The translations under genes were made by a program, and so were the position numbers. A stretch of 44,732 nt of DNA. Source: JBMNOI01 sp050942995. Its GTDB lineage: Bacteria; Chloroflexota; Anaerolineae; UBA1429. The stretch's first letter is position 1. Every line of letters begins with the position of its first letter. The notes under the pieces are model-generated. The model had not been told where the DNA came from. It was given only the letters and a program-made list of their open reading frames with translations, and did no database searches. The stretch covers positions 1-44,732 of the forward strand of contig JBMNOI010000009.1 in NCBI GenBank assembly GCA_050942995.1. Direction: 5' to 3'. Shown here piece by piece: positions 35,027 to 42,456 of the stretch.

Positions 35027-35866
35027 TTACTCTTCAAAATTGCACTTTGTGGTTGCAAGTCTCTGAAGAGATTCCGGTGTGACCTTATAGAAGGGCTCAT
35101 GCTTATTGAGGGTTGCGATAAGCTCCATCTCCTCCTGTGTCAGCTCGAAGTCGAAGATCTCGGCATTTTCCTTGATGTGACTGAAGGATTTACTGCCCGG
35201 AACGAAACCGAAGCCCATCTGCAGGTGCCAGCGCAGAATGACCTGCACAGTGCTCTTGCTGTATTTTTCGGCAAGTTTTACAAATACAGGATCATTCAGG
35301 AGGTCTGCGTTGCCGTGCCCCAGGGGATACCAAGCCTGCAGCTTGATGACCTTCTCGTCGCAGAAAGCCTTGACCTTCTCTGCGGGATAGTAAGGGTGAG
35401 CTTCTACCTGCATGACGGCCGGAACGACCTCGCAGTTGTCGAGGATCTCCTGAATCTTCTCTACAGGAAAGTTGGAGATACCGATGGCACGGAGCTTGCC
35501 CTCTTTGTAGGCATTTTCCAGCATCTTGTATGCATAGATGTAATTGTTGACAGGATGATGGAGTAACATCAGGTCAATGTAATCGACACCGAGACGGACG
35601 AGGGTATCGTCAACGGCGCTGTCGTTTTCGTAAAGGGTGGGGCCCAGCTTTGTCTCGAGGAAATATTCCTCCCGTTTCAGCCCCGACTGCTTCAGACCGA
35701 GGCCGACTTCCTCTTCGTTGCCGTAGCGGTTGGCAGTGTCAATGAGCTTATAGCCGTTGTTCAAGGCAAAAGCCACATTGTCGATGATCTGCTGGCCGAA
35801 CTGCTGAATGGTACCAAAGCCAAGCTGGGGCATTTCAATGCCGTTGTTCAAAAGGATCGTGGACAT
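35027..35866 (-). CDS. Aldo/keto reductase
   Basis: The 279-residue NADPH-dependent (beta/alpha)8-barrel oxidoreductase reduces aldehydes and ketones. The catalytic tetrad is visible as the Asp and Tyr of DTANRYGNE (near 43-48), the Lys in LETKLGP near 73 and the His in LLHHP near 102. AIGISNF and an AWYPLGHG strand follow, then VPGSKSFSHIKENAEIFDFELT for the cofactor. GGAGG precedes the ATG at 35866. It is intact and 15 bases from the neighbouring reductase gene. Confidence 0.94.
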   Translation of the reverse strand: MSTILLNNGIEMPQLGFGTIQQFGQQIIDNVAFALNNGYKLIDTANRYGNEEEVGLGLKQSGLKREEYFLETKLGPTLYENDSAVDDTLVRLGVDYIDLMLLHHPVNNYIYAYKMLENAYKEGKLRAIGISNFPVEKIQEILDNCEVVPAVMQVEAHPYYPAEKVKAFCDEKVIKLQAWYPLGHGNADLLNDPVFVKLAEKYSKSTVQVILRWHLQMGFGFVPGSKSFSHIKENAEIFDFELTQEEMELIATLNKHEPFYKVTPESLQRLATTKCNFEE

Positions 35867-35881
35867 AGTGCGGCCTCCTTT

Positions 35882-36751
35882 TTAGTCGTGGATCTTTCTG
35901 CCGGTGCACATTCTTACAAACTCCGGGTCAAAGTGCTTGATGGCTGTGCCCTGATAGCCCATATCGAGGGAAGAGATCTTCGCCATTTCCTCTTCGGTAA
36001 GGGTAAAATCCCAGATGTTGAAATTTTCCTCAATGCGCTCCTTGTGAACGGACTTTGGAATGACAACGACACCGCGCTGTACGTTCCAGCGAAGGATGAC
36101 CTGACCGATGGTCTTTCCGTAGGCTTCAGCGATGCCCTTGAGCATTTCATCGTTCCACGGGCTGTATCTGCCGCCGCCAAGGGGAGCCCATGCTTCGGGA
36201 ACAATACCGTAGTAGTTCATGACCTCAAGGGATGGCTCCTGAGTAAAGTATGGATGAGTCTCGATCTGGTTGACCATTGGTTTGATCTCAACGGTCTCGC
36301 AGAAGTTTGTGAGAACAAATGGATAGAAGTTGGAAACACCGATGGCTCTCAGCTTGCCCTCTTTGTAGGCATCTTCCATGGCTCGCCATGCGCTGAAGTA
36401 GTCCTTCATGGCCTGGTGGAGCAGATAGAGATCGATGTATTCCAGACCCATCGCCTTGATAGAATTGTCGATAGCGGCTTTAGCCATGTCATAGCTCTGC
36501 ATATCCTGCACCCACATCTTGGACGTGATGAAGAGTTCTTCTCTTGTGCAGATACCCTCCGCAATGGCCTCGCGGACAGCCTCGCCGACAGCGTCTTCGT
36601 TTGTGTAGGATGCGGCTGTATCGATGAGTCTGTAACCTGCGCGGATAGCGTTGAGAACGGATTCCTTGCACTCGGCTTTATCTCTTATCTGAAATACGCC
36701 GAAGCCCACCATGGGCATTTTGATCCCGTTATGTAATGTTTTGAATTCCAT
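35882..36751 (-). CDS. Aldo/keto reductase
   Basis: This 289-residue AKR is intact, with DTAASYTNED (Asp/Tyr), ITSKMWVQ (Lys) and LLHQAMKDYF (His), then GVSNF and IPKSVHKERIEENFNIWDF for NADPH binding. It is related to but clearly different from the adjacent reductase, so the cassette carries divergent paralogues. The gene has a GGAGG site and lies two bases downstream of the NTF2-like gene, so they are co-transcribed. Substrate unknown; the family includes 2,5-diketo-gluconate and methylglyoxal reductases. Confidence 0.94.
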   Translation of the reverse strand: MEFKTLHNGIKMPMVGFGVFQIRDKAECKESVLNAIRAGYRLIDTAASYTNEDAVGEAVREAIAEGICTREELFITSKMWVQDMQSYDMAKAAIDNSIKAMGLEYIDLYLLHQAMKDYFSAWRAMEDAYKEGKLRAIGVSNFYPFVLTNFCETVEIKPMVNQIETHPYFTQEPSLEVMNYYGIVPEAWAPLGGGRYSPWNDEMLKGIAEAYGKTIGQVILRWNVQRGVVVIPKSVHKERIEENFNIWDFTLTEEEMAKISSLDMGYQGTAIKHFDPEFVRMCTGRKIHD

Positions 36752-36753
36752 AG

Positions 36754-37137
36754 TTACGCCTCCTTACTTTTGGATGGATAAACAAGGGCGGTAAAGCTGA
36801 ACTGGACAAGCTTCCATTCTCCTTCAATCAGGCTGTAAACCTCGGTTACGGCGAAATGATGGGTGGTCGGCTTGCCACCCAGCAGCAGACTGTAGTCACA
36901 GTCGGTGATAACGACAGCTGTGTCACCGTAAACACGGGCATCCTTGCTGTGGAAGATCAGTTCGGTGGGCTTGAAAGCGCCGCTTGTATAAAACTCGATC
37001 TCTTTGTCCAGCTGGCAGGTAATGCCGATGTGTACGAAGGTGCAGTCCGGCACGGCACAAGCTCTCATGCCGGCCTCGTCGGCTGCTTCCATGGCTGCCC
37101 AGAATTTATCGGATACGCTGATAACCTGATTTTTCAT
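36754..37137 (-). CDS. NTF2-like/SnoaL-type small protein
   Basis: The 127-residue product has the alpha-plus-beta cone pattern of the NTF2-like superfamily: a first helix (VSDKFWAAMEAADEAGMRACAVPDCTFVHIG), then strands GDTAVVITDCDYSLLLGG, HHFAVTEVYSLIEGEWKLVQFSFTAL. Members act as nuclear-transport-like, polyketide-cyclase-like or detoxification subunits, and no catalytic residues can be assigned. It sits between a flavodoxin-like gene and a reductase gene. A GGAGG site precedes the ATG at 37137. Confidence 0.8.
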   Translation of the reverse strand: MKNQVISVSDKFWAAMEAADEAGMRACAVPDCTFVHIGITCQLDKEIEFYTSGAFKPTELIFHSKDARVYGDTAVVITDCDYSLLLGGKPTTHHFAVTEVYSLIEGEWKLVQFSFTALVYPSKSKEA

Positions 37138-37151
37138 ATTGATTTCCTCCG

Positions 37152-37598
37152 TTATATTTTAGCCGCCAGTTCAGCAGCTTCTTTTTGTGTGGTGGCCATG
37201 CCCTGATAGGAAAGCCCGTAGAGGGCAGCAAATCTCTTCATCGTATACTCGCCGGCATCCAGCATCCATTTTTCGGGTGCTGCACCCTGATACAGGAAGA
37301 ACAGCTTGCCGCTTAAAGACCCCTGTTCTACCGGACCGTAGCAGCGGTCAAGGAAGGTACGGACAGATCCGCAGATGTTGTGCCAGTAGACCGGAGAGCC
37401 GATGACAAGAATATCGGCGGACTTTACCTTGCCGAGAACTTTGTCAAACTGATCGCCGGGGAGCTGTTGACCGTAGACGTTGATCTGATAGTCTGTCAGG
37501 TTCAGGGTTTCGTATGCATGGTCCTTTAGCAGGGTCTTTGCAAGGGCTGCGGTATTACCGTTGGGATTTGGGCTTCCGTTAACAAATAAGATTTTCAT
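37152..37598 (-). CDS. Flavodoxin-like NAD(P)H-dependent FMN reductase
   Basis: The 148-residue protein begins MKILFVNGSPNPNGNTAAL, the phosphate-binding loop of the flavodoxin-like fold. It has ILVIGSPVYWHNICGSVRTFLDRCYG, the family's FMN-binding second loop. Such proteins reduce quinones, nitro compounds or flavin. The ATG at 37598 has AGGAG eight bases upstream; the GTG at 37607 overlaps the preceding stop codon and is less likely. It is the gene next to the disrupted reductase and probably co-transcribed. Confidence 0.88.
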   Translation of the reverse strand: MKILFVNGSPNPNGNTAALAKTLLKDHAYETLNLTDYQINVYGQQLPGDQFDKVLGKVKSADILVIGSPVYWHNICGSVRTFLDRCYGPVEQGSLSGKLFFLYQGAAPEKWMLDAGEYTMKRFAALYGLSYQGMATTQKEAAELAAKI

Positions 37599-37603
37599 AA
37601 TAA

Positions 37604-38446
37604 TCACTCCTGACTGTCAAGATCAATGGCAAATTGAGCATATCTCTCTACCATTTCATCGGTAGCGTTGTAATATCGTACATTCTTGTTGAGCTTTGCG
37701 ATCTCTGCCATTTCTTCGTCGGTAAGGTAGAAGTCAAAGATATCGAGATTTTGCTTGATATGCTCCGGATTGTTGGAGCCGGGGATGACCTGATTTCCCA
37801 TCTGAATATGCCAGCGCAGGATGATCTGAGCGGTGCTCTTGCCATACTTCTCTGCCAGCTTTACAAATACAGGCTCTTCGAGCAGACCCTTGTCCCCATG
37901 TCCCAGCGGATATCAGGCCATGACACGGCAGCCGCAGGCGGAAAGCTTTTCGATGGTTTCAGCGTCCATAAAATAGGGATGTGCTTCCATCTGAATGACA
38001 TGCGGCTTGATCTCGCACTCTGCCAGCAGTCTGTCCAGCTTTTCGCCCCTAAAGTTGGAGATGCCGATCGATTTGATCTTACCCTCTTTATAGGCCTTTT
38101 CAAGCTTTCTGTAGCCTTCCATAAAGTCACCTGAAGGCTGATGGATAAACATAAGGTCAATGTAGTCTGTACCCAAAAGTTCAAGGCTTTTCTCTACAGT
38201 ACCCTCGGTGGTATACTGACTTACCCAGATCTTTGTTGAGATGAAGATATCTTCTCTTGCAACGCCGGACTTCTTTATTGCACGTCCGACTGCCCGCTCG
38301 TTCATATAGGCCTGGGCGGTATCGATCATCCGACAGCCGTTTTCAATAGCACAAAGGACCGCAGCCTCTGCCTGTGCGGGCGTCATGGTAAAGGTGCCAA
38401 TACCTGCTGCGGGCATTGTGATTCCGTTACTGAGTGTAAACTCCAT
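37604..38446 (-). pseudogene. Aldo/keto reductase interrupted by an in-frame TGA
   Basis: The gene reads through from the ATG at 38446 to a stop at 37604-37606 (280 codons), but codon 178 (37915-37913) is TGA. The paralogue at 35027 has Trp in the same place (AWYPLGHG versus A-stop-YPLGHG), so a TGG to TGA change is likely. The two halves have DTAQAYMNE, ISTKIW, FIHQP and later QVIPGSNNPEHIKQNLDIFDF, a complete AKR. Trp elsewhere in the cluster is TGG, so stop-codon recoding is not supported. The truncated product would lack the cofactor-binding end. Confidence 0.87.
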
Positions 38447-38509
38447 AATAGTACCTCCGTTTATTCTATAGAATTTTAACCGATGTATCCCAATCGGCGG
38501 TTAAACTGG

Positions 38510-39376
38510 TTATCGGTGCGCTTCCCAGAAGGCAACTGCTTCCTCGTGCCATCCCTCTGCGATGGTTCCGACCCCAAGGCCATATCCGTGGGGAAGTCCT
38601 TCATATCGCTTAAACTCCACCGGAATCCCGGCCGCTTTCATCGCGCGATACCTTTCTTCCATTGCGATATCAAGGTGCCATATGTCATTTCCTCCAGCGT
38701 TGGAATAGGTAGGCGGGTCATTTTGGGTAAAATTTCTGTGTCCGGTGTACTGCATAATGACCGCACCGGGTTTCGGGAGGGCTGTGCAGCCAAAAAATTC
38801 CGTACCAAAGCTGCCAAGGTATGCTGCCATTCTGGCACCGGCGCTTTCGCCCCAGATGGAGTAGCCTTTAGTGTCCACCTGCAACTCTTCGGCATGGGAG
38901 AAGATAAAATCAATGGCTTTTGCCAGATCTTCACAGGATTTCTGTGCATCGGGTCGATAGATAAGAGCAAAAGTGTTATATCCTTTTTGGGCAAGCCTCA
39001 GCGAGAGCGGGAAACTGCCGTGGATAGCCCCTACGAACTGAAATCCGCCGCCGGCACAGGTCACAGCAAAAGGCCTGCCGGGTTCACCGCGAAAGAAAAA
39101 CAGGCCGGTGTCCCGTTTTTCTGGATCGAGTACTTTTTCCTCGTTTGTATAAATATCGTAGAAAATCGTATTTCCTCCGTCTGCAGCCACCTTCAGATAA
39201 TTGATTACCGACACAGTATCATCCGGACTGATACAATTGTAAAAAGTCATCTGAAGCTCCTCTAATGTATTGCCGAACAGATGCTCCTTTTGTATGGGAA
39301 AAATGAGTCGGCCATAATCCCCAAAAGACGGATCGTTCATGGCTTCGTAAATGGTGCTGCTGCGTGTATAAACCAT
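38510..39376 (-). CDS. Alpha/beta-hydrolase esterase
   Basis: The 288-residue protein belongs to the carboxylesterase/acetyl esterase group. The nucleophile Ser is in WGESAGA near residue 178, the His in LPHGYGLG near 262, and a GGGFQF oxyanion-type motif occurs near 110. No signal peptide is seen, so it is intracellular. It is probably the first gene of the operon that runs through the reductases. Its ATG at 39376 lies at the start of the 106-bp repeat unit, and the MerR-type promoter in the same unit drives it. The 5' part of the leader is therefore duplicated. Confidence 0.87.
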   Translation of the reverse strand: MVYTRSSTIYEAMNDPSFGDYGRLIFPIQKEHLFGNTLEELQMTFYNCISPDDTVSVINYLKVAADGGNTIFYDIYTNEEKVLDPEKRDTGLFFFRGEPGRPFAVTCAGGGFQFVGAIHGSFPLSLRLAQKGYNTFALIYRPDAQKSCEDLAKAIDFIFSHAEELQVDTKGYSIWGESAGARMAAYLGSFGTEFFGCTALPKPGAVIMQYTGHRNFTQNDPPTYSNAGGNDIWHLDIAMEERYRAMKAAGIPVEFKRYEGLPHGYGLGVGTIAEGWHEEAVAFWEAHR

Positions 39377-39433
39377 ATTTTACCTCAGAATAAATTTGGT
39401 ATTGTAATCAGACGGTTTTTTTATTACAATAAA

Positions 39434-39464
39434 AGTATATCACTCGGTAGCTGCTACCGGTCAA
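39434..39464 (-). promoter_or_regulatory. MerR-type promoter, copy 1
   Basis: On the minus strand TTGACC (39464-39459) and TATACT (39439-39434) are 19 bases apart, the long spacer typical of MerR-activated promoters. A perfect palindrome CGGTAGC-T-GCTACCG lies in the spacer. It should drive the esterase and the genes downstream of it. Confidence 0.8.
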
Positions 39465-39540
39465 GCTGCGTGTATAAACCATATTTTTACCTCAGAATAA
39501 ATTTGGTATTGTAATCAGACGGTTTTTTTATTACAATAGA

Positions 39541-39571
39541 AGTATATCACTCGGTAGCTGCTACCGGTCAA
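39541..39571 (-). promoter_or_regulatory. MerR-type promoter, copy 2
   Basis: It has the same hexamers, 19-base spacer and palindrome as copy 1: TTGACC (39571-39566) and TATACT (39546-39541). It is the second promoter of the tandem duplication, 107 bases upstream of copy 1. Confidence 0.78.
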
Positions 39572-39601
39572 TAGGACTTTTAAATTTTATGAGAGGTTTT
39601 T

Positions 39602-40006
39602 ATGTATACCATGAAAGATGTCTGCCGCGAAACTGGCATACCATATGAAACATTGAAATTTTATTGCAACAAGGGTCTTGTGCCCAATGTAAAGCGCAAC
39701 ACCAACAACTACCGCATATTTGATGATAGGGACGTTGCATGGATCAAAAGTCTTTCCTGCTTAAAAAAATGCGGCATGAGTATTCAGGAGATGAAAGAAT
39801 ACATCGGTTTGTGTCTGAAGGGAACGGCATCCATTCCCGAGAGAAAGGTAATTCTCGCACAAAAAAGAGAAGATCTGCTGATGAAAATGGCAGAGATTCA
39901 GGATAGTATCGATTATATCGATAACAAACAGGCTTTCTATGATGACGTTCTCTCAGGAAAGACTGAGTACCGCAGCAATCTGCTGGTGGCAGACGATACC
40001 GAATAA
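39602..40006 (+). CDS. MerR-family transcriptional regulator
   Basis: The 134-residue protein has the N-terminal winged-helix of the MerR family (MYTMKDVCRETGIPYETLKFYCNKGLVP and NNYRIFDDRDVAWI) and a C-terminal helix (KREDLLMKMAEIQDSIDYIDNK) for dimerisation. No cysteine metal-binding motif is evident, so it probably responds to an organic signal such as an aldehyde. It is divergent from the esterase gene; its ATG at 39602 lies 30 bases after the duplicated promoter and has GAGAGG upstream. It is expected to bind the palindromes at 39447-39461, 39554-39568 and near 40121-40134. Confidence 0.9.
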   Translation: MYTMKDVCRETGIPYETLKFYCNKGLVPNVKRNTNNYRIFDDRDVAWIKSLSCLKKCGMSIQEMKEYIGLCLKGTASIPERKVILAQKREDLLMKMAEIQDSIDYIDNKQAFYDDVLSGKTEYRSNLLVADDTE

Positions 40007-40016
40007 TTATATGTAG

Positions 40017-40049
40017 AAAAGCGCTCACCCGAAAGGATGAGCGCTTTTT
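40017..40049 (+). terminator. Terminator after the MerR gene
   Basis: AAAAGCGCTCA (40017-40027) and TGAGCGCTTTT (40038-40048) form an 11-bp stem with a ten-base loop, followed by one more T. Confidence 0.88.
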
Positions 40050-40115
40050 GTATTGGTTGGTTCCTTTGCAGAAAGCAATATCACAGAATTGGCACAAAGT
40101 TTTTCATACATTCAC

Positions 40116-40146
40116 TTGACCGGTAGAAGCTACCGTCTTGTATGAT
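40116..40146 (+). promoter_or_regulatory. MerR-type promoter for the transporter remnant
   Basis: TTGACC (40116-40121), a 19-base spacer with GGTAGAAGCTACC, and TATGAT (40141-40146). It matches the duplicated promoter's operator with a small change in the centre, so it belongs to the same regulon. It points at the truncated transporter. Confidence 0.75.
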
Positions 40147-40175
40147 GAAAATATCACTTAACAGGAGGAATCGTG

Positions 40176-40272
40176 ATGAATATAAAAATCAAAAATCGCA
40201 GCATATATCCATTGGCTGATTGTAGCCGCCTGTTGTGGCCTGGCGATCAGCTCTATCGGTATCGTCACCAAC
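40176..40272 (+). pseudogene. N-terminal remnant of an MFS transporter, frameshifted
   Basis: An ATG at 40176 follows AGGAGG by seven bases. After about six codons the frame must shift by one base (an A run near 40190) to give IAAYIHWLIVAACCGLAISSIG, a first transmembrane helix typical of MFS drug or sugar carriers. After about 30 codons the sequence stops at TGA (40273-40275), where it meets the recombinase fragment. So only the first helix remains. Confidence 0.6.
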
Positions 40273-40275
40273 TGA

Positions 40276-40386
40276 GAGTTCATTGACAAAATTATAGTAT
40301 TCAAGGCTGAAAAGGTAGATGGCCGCAGAACCCGGCGGATTCAAATTTTCTATAACTGCATTGGCGCTATTGATTTGCCAAACTAA
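40276..40386 (+). pseudogene. C-terminal remnant of a serine recombinase (DUF4368 type)
   Basis: The 36 codons encode EFIDKIIVFKAEKVDGRRTR and continue to FYNCIGAIDLPN, then a TAA. This resembles the DUF4368 tail of serine recombinases from clostridial integrative elements (helix, then the EK.DG.R..RI.I.YN pattern). The upstream sequence is the unrelated MFS fragment, so the recombinase N-terminus was lost in a deletion. In such elements the recombinase gene typically lies next to one end, which fits the island's right boundary. Confidence 0.65.
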
Positions 40387-40394
40387 ACGAAAAA

Positions 40395-40431
40395 CGGCAT
40401 AGCCGCAAATCAACGACTATGCCGAATTTTT
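40395..40431 (+). terminator. Terminator of the recombinase remnant
   Basis: CGGCATAG (40395-40402) and CTATGCCG (40417-40424) pair around a 14-base loop and are followed by AATTTTTC. Confidence 0.8.
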
Positions 40432-40465
40432 CAGGAATTACAAATCCCTATATGACCGCTCCTAA

Positions 40466-40481
40466 TGAGGGGCCCTTTTTT
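40466..40481 (+). terminator. Right half of the groEL terminator with its T-run
   Basis: TGAGGGGCCC is followed by TTTTTT (40476-40481). It pairs with 33036-33046 across the island. On its own it can pair with GCTCCT just upstream (six pairs, one G-U), so a self-contained terminator is the alternative. Confidence 0.65.
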
Positions 40482-40600
40482 CCTGCCGCGATGATGCCCG
40501 ATGGTTCGCGCGAAAGGTAATGTATAGCCACTCTCGGTGAGAGGTCCTGTCATACAAATCAGGGGTCGGCTCATCAGCCCCACCCGAAGCGTTGGGCGCC

Positions 40601-40629
40601 TTGCACGACCTTTTCGTTCAGATTATAAT
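40601..40629 (+). promoter_or_regulatory. Promoter for the exported-protein genes
   Basis: TTGCAC (40601-40606), a 17-base spacer and perfect TATAAT (40624-40629). A seven-bp stem CCGGCCC/GGGCCGG lies at 40660-40694 in the 430-base leader. The rest of 40482-41065 shows nothing recognisable. Confidence 0.75.
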
Positions 40630-41065
40630 GCGGCCGATCAAGACGTTCCCTCTTCGATTCCGGCCCAACCTCACCTCTTTCCTCTTCGGGCCGGACAAAT
40701 ACTCATTCGGTTCGATTTATAACGTGACATAGGTGATGGTTTGACATATCCTCGTTTGAGCCAATGATCTGCGTCGTCAGATCGTCTCAATCCCTCGCTC
40801 TTTTTGGTGCATGCCGTGCCCGCCGTTCGACCCGGCCAGAGTCTCGTTCTTTTGTGTTCATCCCTGATCCTTGCTCAAAAAAGGCCGCGCAGGACGCTCC
40901 GGAGCACGACGCCACCATCGCCGCAGGACAGTATCAGAATACCCGAATCTGTATAGAGGGTTTCTGAGATAGCCCCATCACCTCGTGACATTCGTACGCT
41001 GTGCCCCGGTGGCTCGTGTCGAATGTCAAAGGATGCCTGCGTAAGCGTGTGAAAGGAGCAGGATC

Positions 41066-42427
41066 ATGCGGTTTAGGCTTGTTGTATTTTTGCTGCTCAT
41101 AGCCCTGGCCACTCTGGGTTTGACGGGCTGTGAGGAATTGGGCATCGAGTTGCCCGAAACCCCCGTACCCAACGGTGAGATGACGCCGACGCCCGAAACC
41201 CCCGACGCAAACCAGACGCCGGACATGGACCAGACGTCCGATGTAGACGAGACCCCCGACACGAATCAGACACCCAATGCCGACGAAACCCCCGATATGG
41301 ATGAGACACCCGATGCCGACCAAACGCCCGACACGAATCAGACACCCGGTGCCGATGAAACCCCCGACGCCGACCAGACGCCCACGGCGGATGAGACCCC
41401 CTCCGCGGCTGTAGGCGAAGCACCCCAGAACATTACCGTTGCCGACATGGGCCGCCTGGACGATTTCGACAGCTATCGTGTGCAGACGGTGGCCACCTGG
41501 ACGCTGGATATCGGTGAAGTGATCGTTATCGAGGTCATGACTCAGGCCGAGACGGAAGGCGATCAGGTGACCCGCCATTCGGCAATCACCGTCTCCCAGA
41601 ATGGCGAAGAGACCGAGGGGATCGAATTCGTCACCCGTGGCGATCGAGCCTGGTTGAGGACAAACGACGAATGGCAGCAGGTGAATGTGTCGCCCGACGA
41701 CATCCTGGGCCAGCTCGGCTGGTTGGGGCAGCCGGACGAATTGCTGAGTGAAGATGCTCGGGGGCGCTTTATCCGCGAAGAGATGGTGAACGAGTGGACC
41801 ACCTGGAGATACCGCTTTGGCTATGATGCCTTTGCCGATGAAGAGCGTTTCGAGCAACTGGAGAACGCCGAGGCCGAGATCTGGGTGGCGCCCGAACGTG
41901 ATAACGTCCCGGTGCGCATGCGTGTGCGCATGGTCGGCCAGGACGTTGATGAGCGCAGCGGCGTTCTCGAGATCGAGTCCGAGGTGCAGTCCATCGACGA
42001 ACCCGTAGATATCCCACTGCCGCCCGAGCTGGAAGGCGAGGATATGGCGCCGGATCAAACACCCGAGACCACCCCGGATCAGACGCCCGATATGGATGAG
42101 ACGCCCGACGCAACCCCCGAATCAGACCAGACGCCCATGGCCGAAGCCCCCGCTTTGCTGACCCAGCGCGATATCTCCATGATCCCCGAGGCCACCGATG
42201 TGCAGGCGCTCGCCAATGTCGTCATCTTTACCGTCGCCCGATCTCCTGAAGAGGTCATCCAGTTCTATACCGACGAGATGGAAGCGGCAGGCTGGCAGGC
42301 CGGGGGCGAGACAGGAGAGACAACCGCACAGTTTACACGCGAAAGCGAATCGGTCAGTATCGTCGCTCTGCAGCGCCCGACGGGCGATCAGAGCACCGTC
42401 ATCATCACCATCGACAACGGCACCTGA
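41066..42427 (+). CDS. Lipoprotein with a Thr-Pro-Asp repeat linker and a LppX/LolA-like domain
   Basis: The 453-residue protein starts with a signal peptide ending in a lipobox (LGLTGC, Cys22), so it is anchored to the membrane outside the cell. Residues about 38-115 form a repetitive hexapeptide linker (TPDxDQ/TPDxNQ/DETPD). Residues about 129-320 are a beta-rich domain that also occurs twice in the next protein (DSYRVQTVATWTLD, then WQQ, GRFIREE, YRFGYDAF, VWVAPE). A second short Thr-Pro linker follows, and a C-terminal domain from about 370 (FTVARSPEEVIQFYTDEMEAAGW). Function is unknown; the fold resembles lipid- or ligand-binding lipoproteins. The GAAAGGAG site precedes the ATG. Confidence 0.85.
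   Translation: MRFRLVVFLLLIALATLGLTGCEELGIELPETPVPNGEMTPTPETPDANQTPDMDQTSDVDETPDTNQTPNADETPDMDETPDADQTPDTNQTPGADETPDADQTPTADETPSAAVGEAPQNITVADMGRLDDFDSYRVQTVATWTLDIGEVIVIEVMTQAETEGDQVTRHSAITVSQNGEETEGIEFVTRGDRAWLRTNDEWQQVNVSPDDILGQLGWLGQPDELLSEDARGRFIREEMVNEWTTWRYRFGYDAFADEERFEQLENAEAEIWVAPERDNVPVRMRVRMVGQDVDERSGVLEIESEVQSIDEPVDIPLPPELEGEDMAPDQTPETTPDQTPDMDETPDATPESDQTPMAEAPALLTQRDISMIPEATDVQALANVVIFTVARSPEEVIQFYTDEMEAAGWQAGGETGETTAQFTRESESVSIVALQRPTGDQSTVIITIDNGT
41183..41405 (+). repeat. Hexapeptide-encoding tandem repeat
   Basis: About twelve imperfect 18-bp units encode TPD-x-[DN]-[EQ] (for example TPDMDQ, TPDTNQ, TPDADQ). It forms a flexible, acidic linker between the lipid anchor and the folded domain. 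Repeat number is likely to vary among strains. Confidence 0.85.
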
Positions 42428-42456
42428 TATCGGCGTGACCACGAGAGACTTTTCCC

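Larger units (their letters stand above)
39360..39571. repeat. Tandem 106-bp duplication of the regulator/esterase promoter
   Basis: Copy 1 is 39360-39465 and copy 2 is 39466-39571. The copies differ by one T in a T-run (four versus five T near 39379/39485) and one substitution (AATAAAAGT versus AATAGAAGT). Each contains the full MerR-type promoter and operator. The unit begins inside the esterase coding end region. Confidence 0.93.
33050..40462. mobile_element. Foreign low-GC island inserted in the groEL terminator (degraded integrative element)
   Basis: This block of roughly 7.4 kb has visibly lower GC and Firmicutes-style genes and ribosome binding sites, unlike the flanks. It starts with the C-terminal remnant of a probable mobilization protein and ends with the C-terminal remnant of a serine recombinase, both hallmarks of integrative or mobilizable elements. 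Between them are aldo/keto reductase, flavodoxin, NTF2-like, esterase and MerR genes. Exact ends are uncertain by a few tens of bases: on the left between 33047 and about 33080, on the right between about 40432 and 40465. An assembly chimera is not excluded. Confidence 0.7.

Noticed and set aside
37604..38446. Stop-codon recoding (TGA read as Trp) in the reductase cluster
   Set aside because: Trp is encoded by TGG throughout this block and TGA ends neighbouring genes, so an ordinary nonsense mutation or read error is simpler.
40934..42058. A 374-codon frame on the minus strand with Gly-rich repeats
   Set aside because: It is the antisense of the Thr-Pro repeat lipoprotein. The plus strand has a signal peptide and ribosome binding site; the minus frame has neither.
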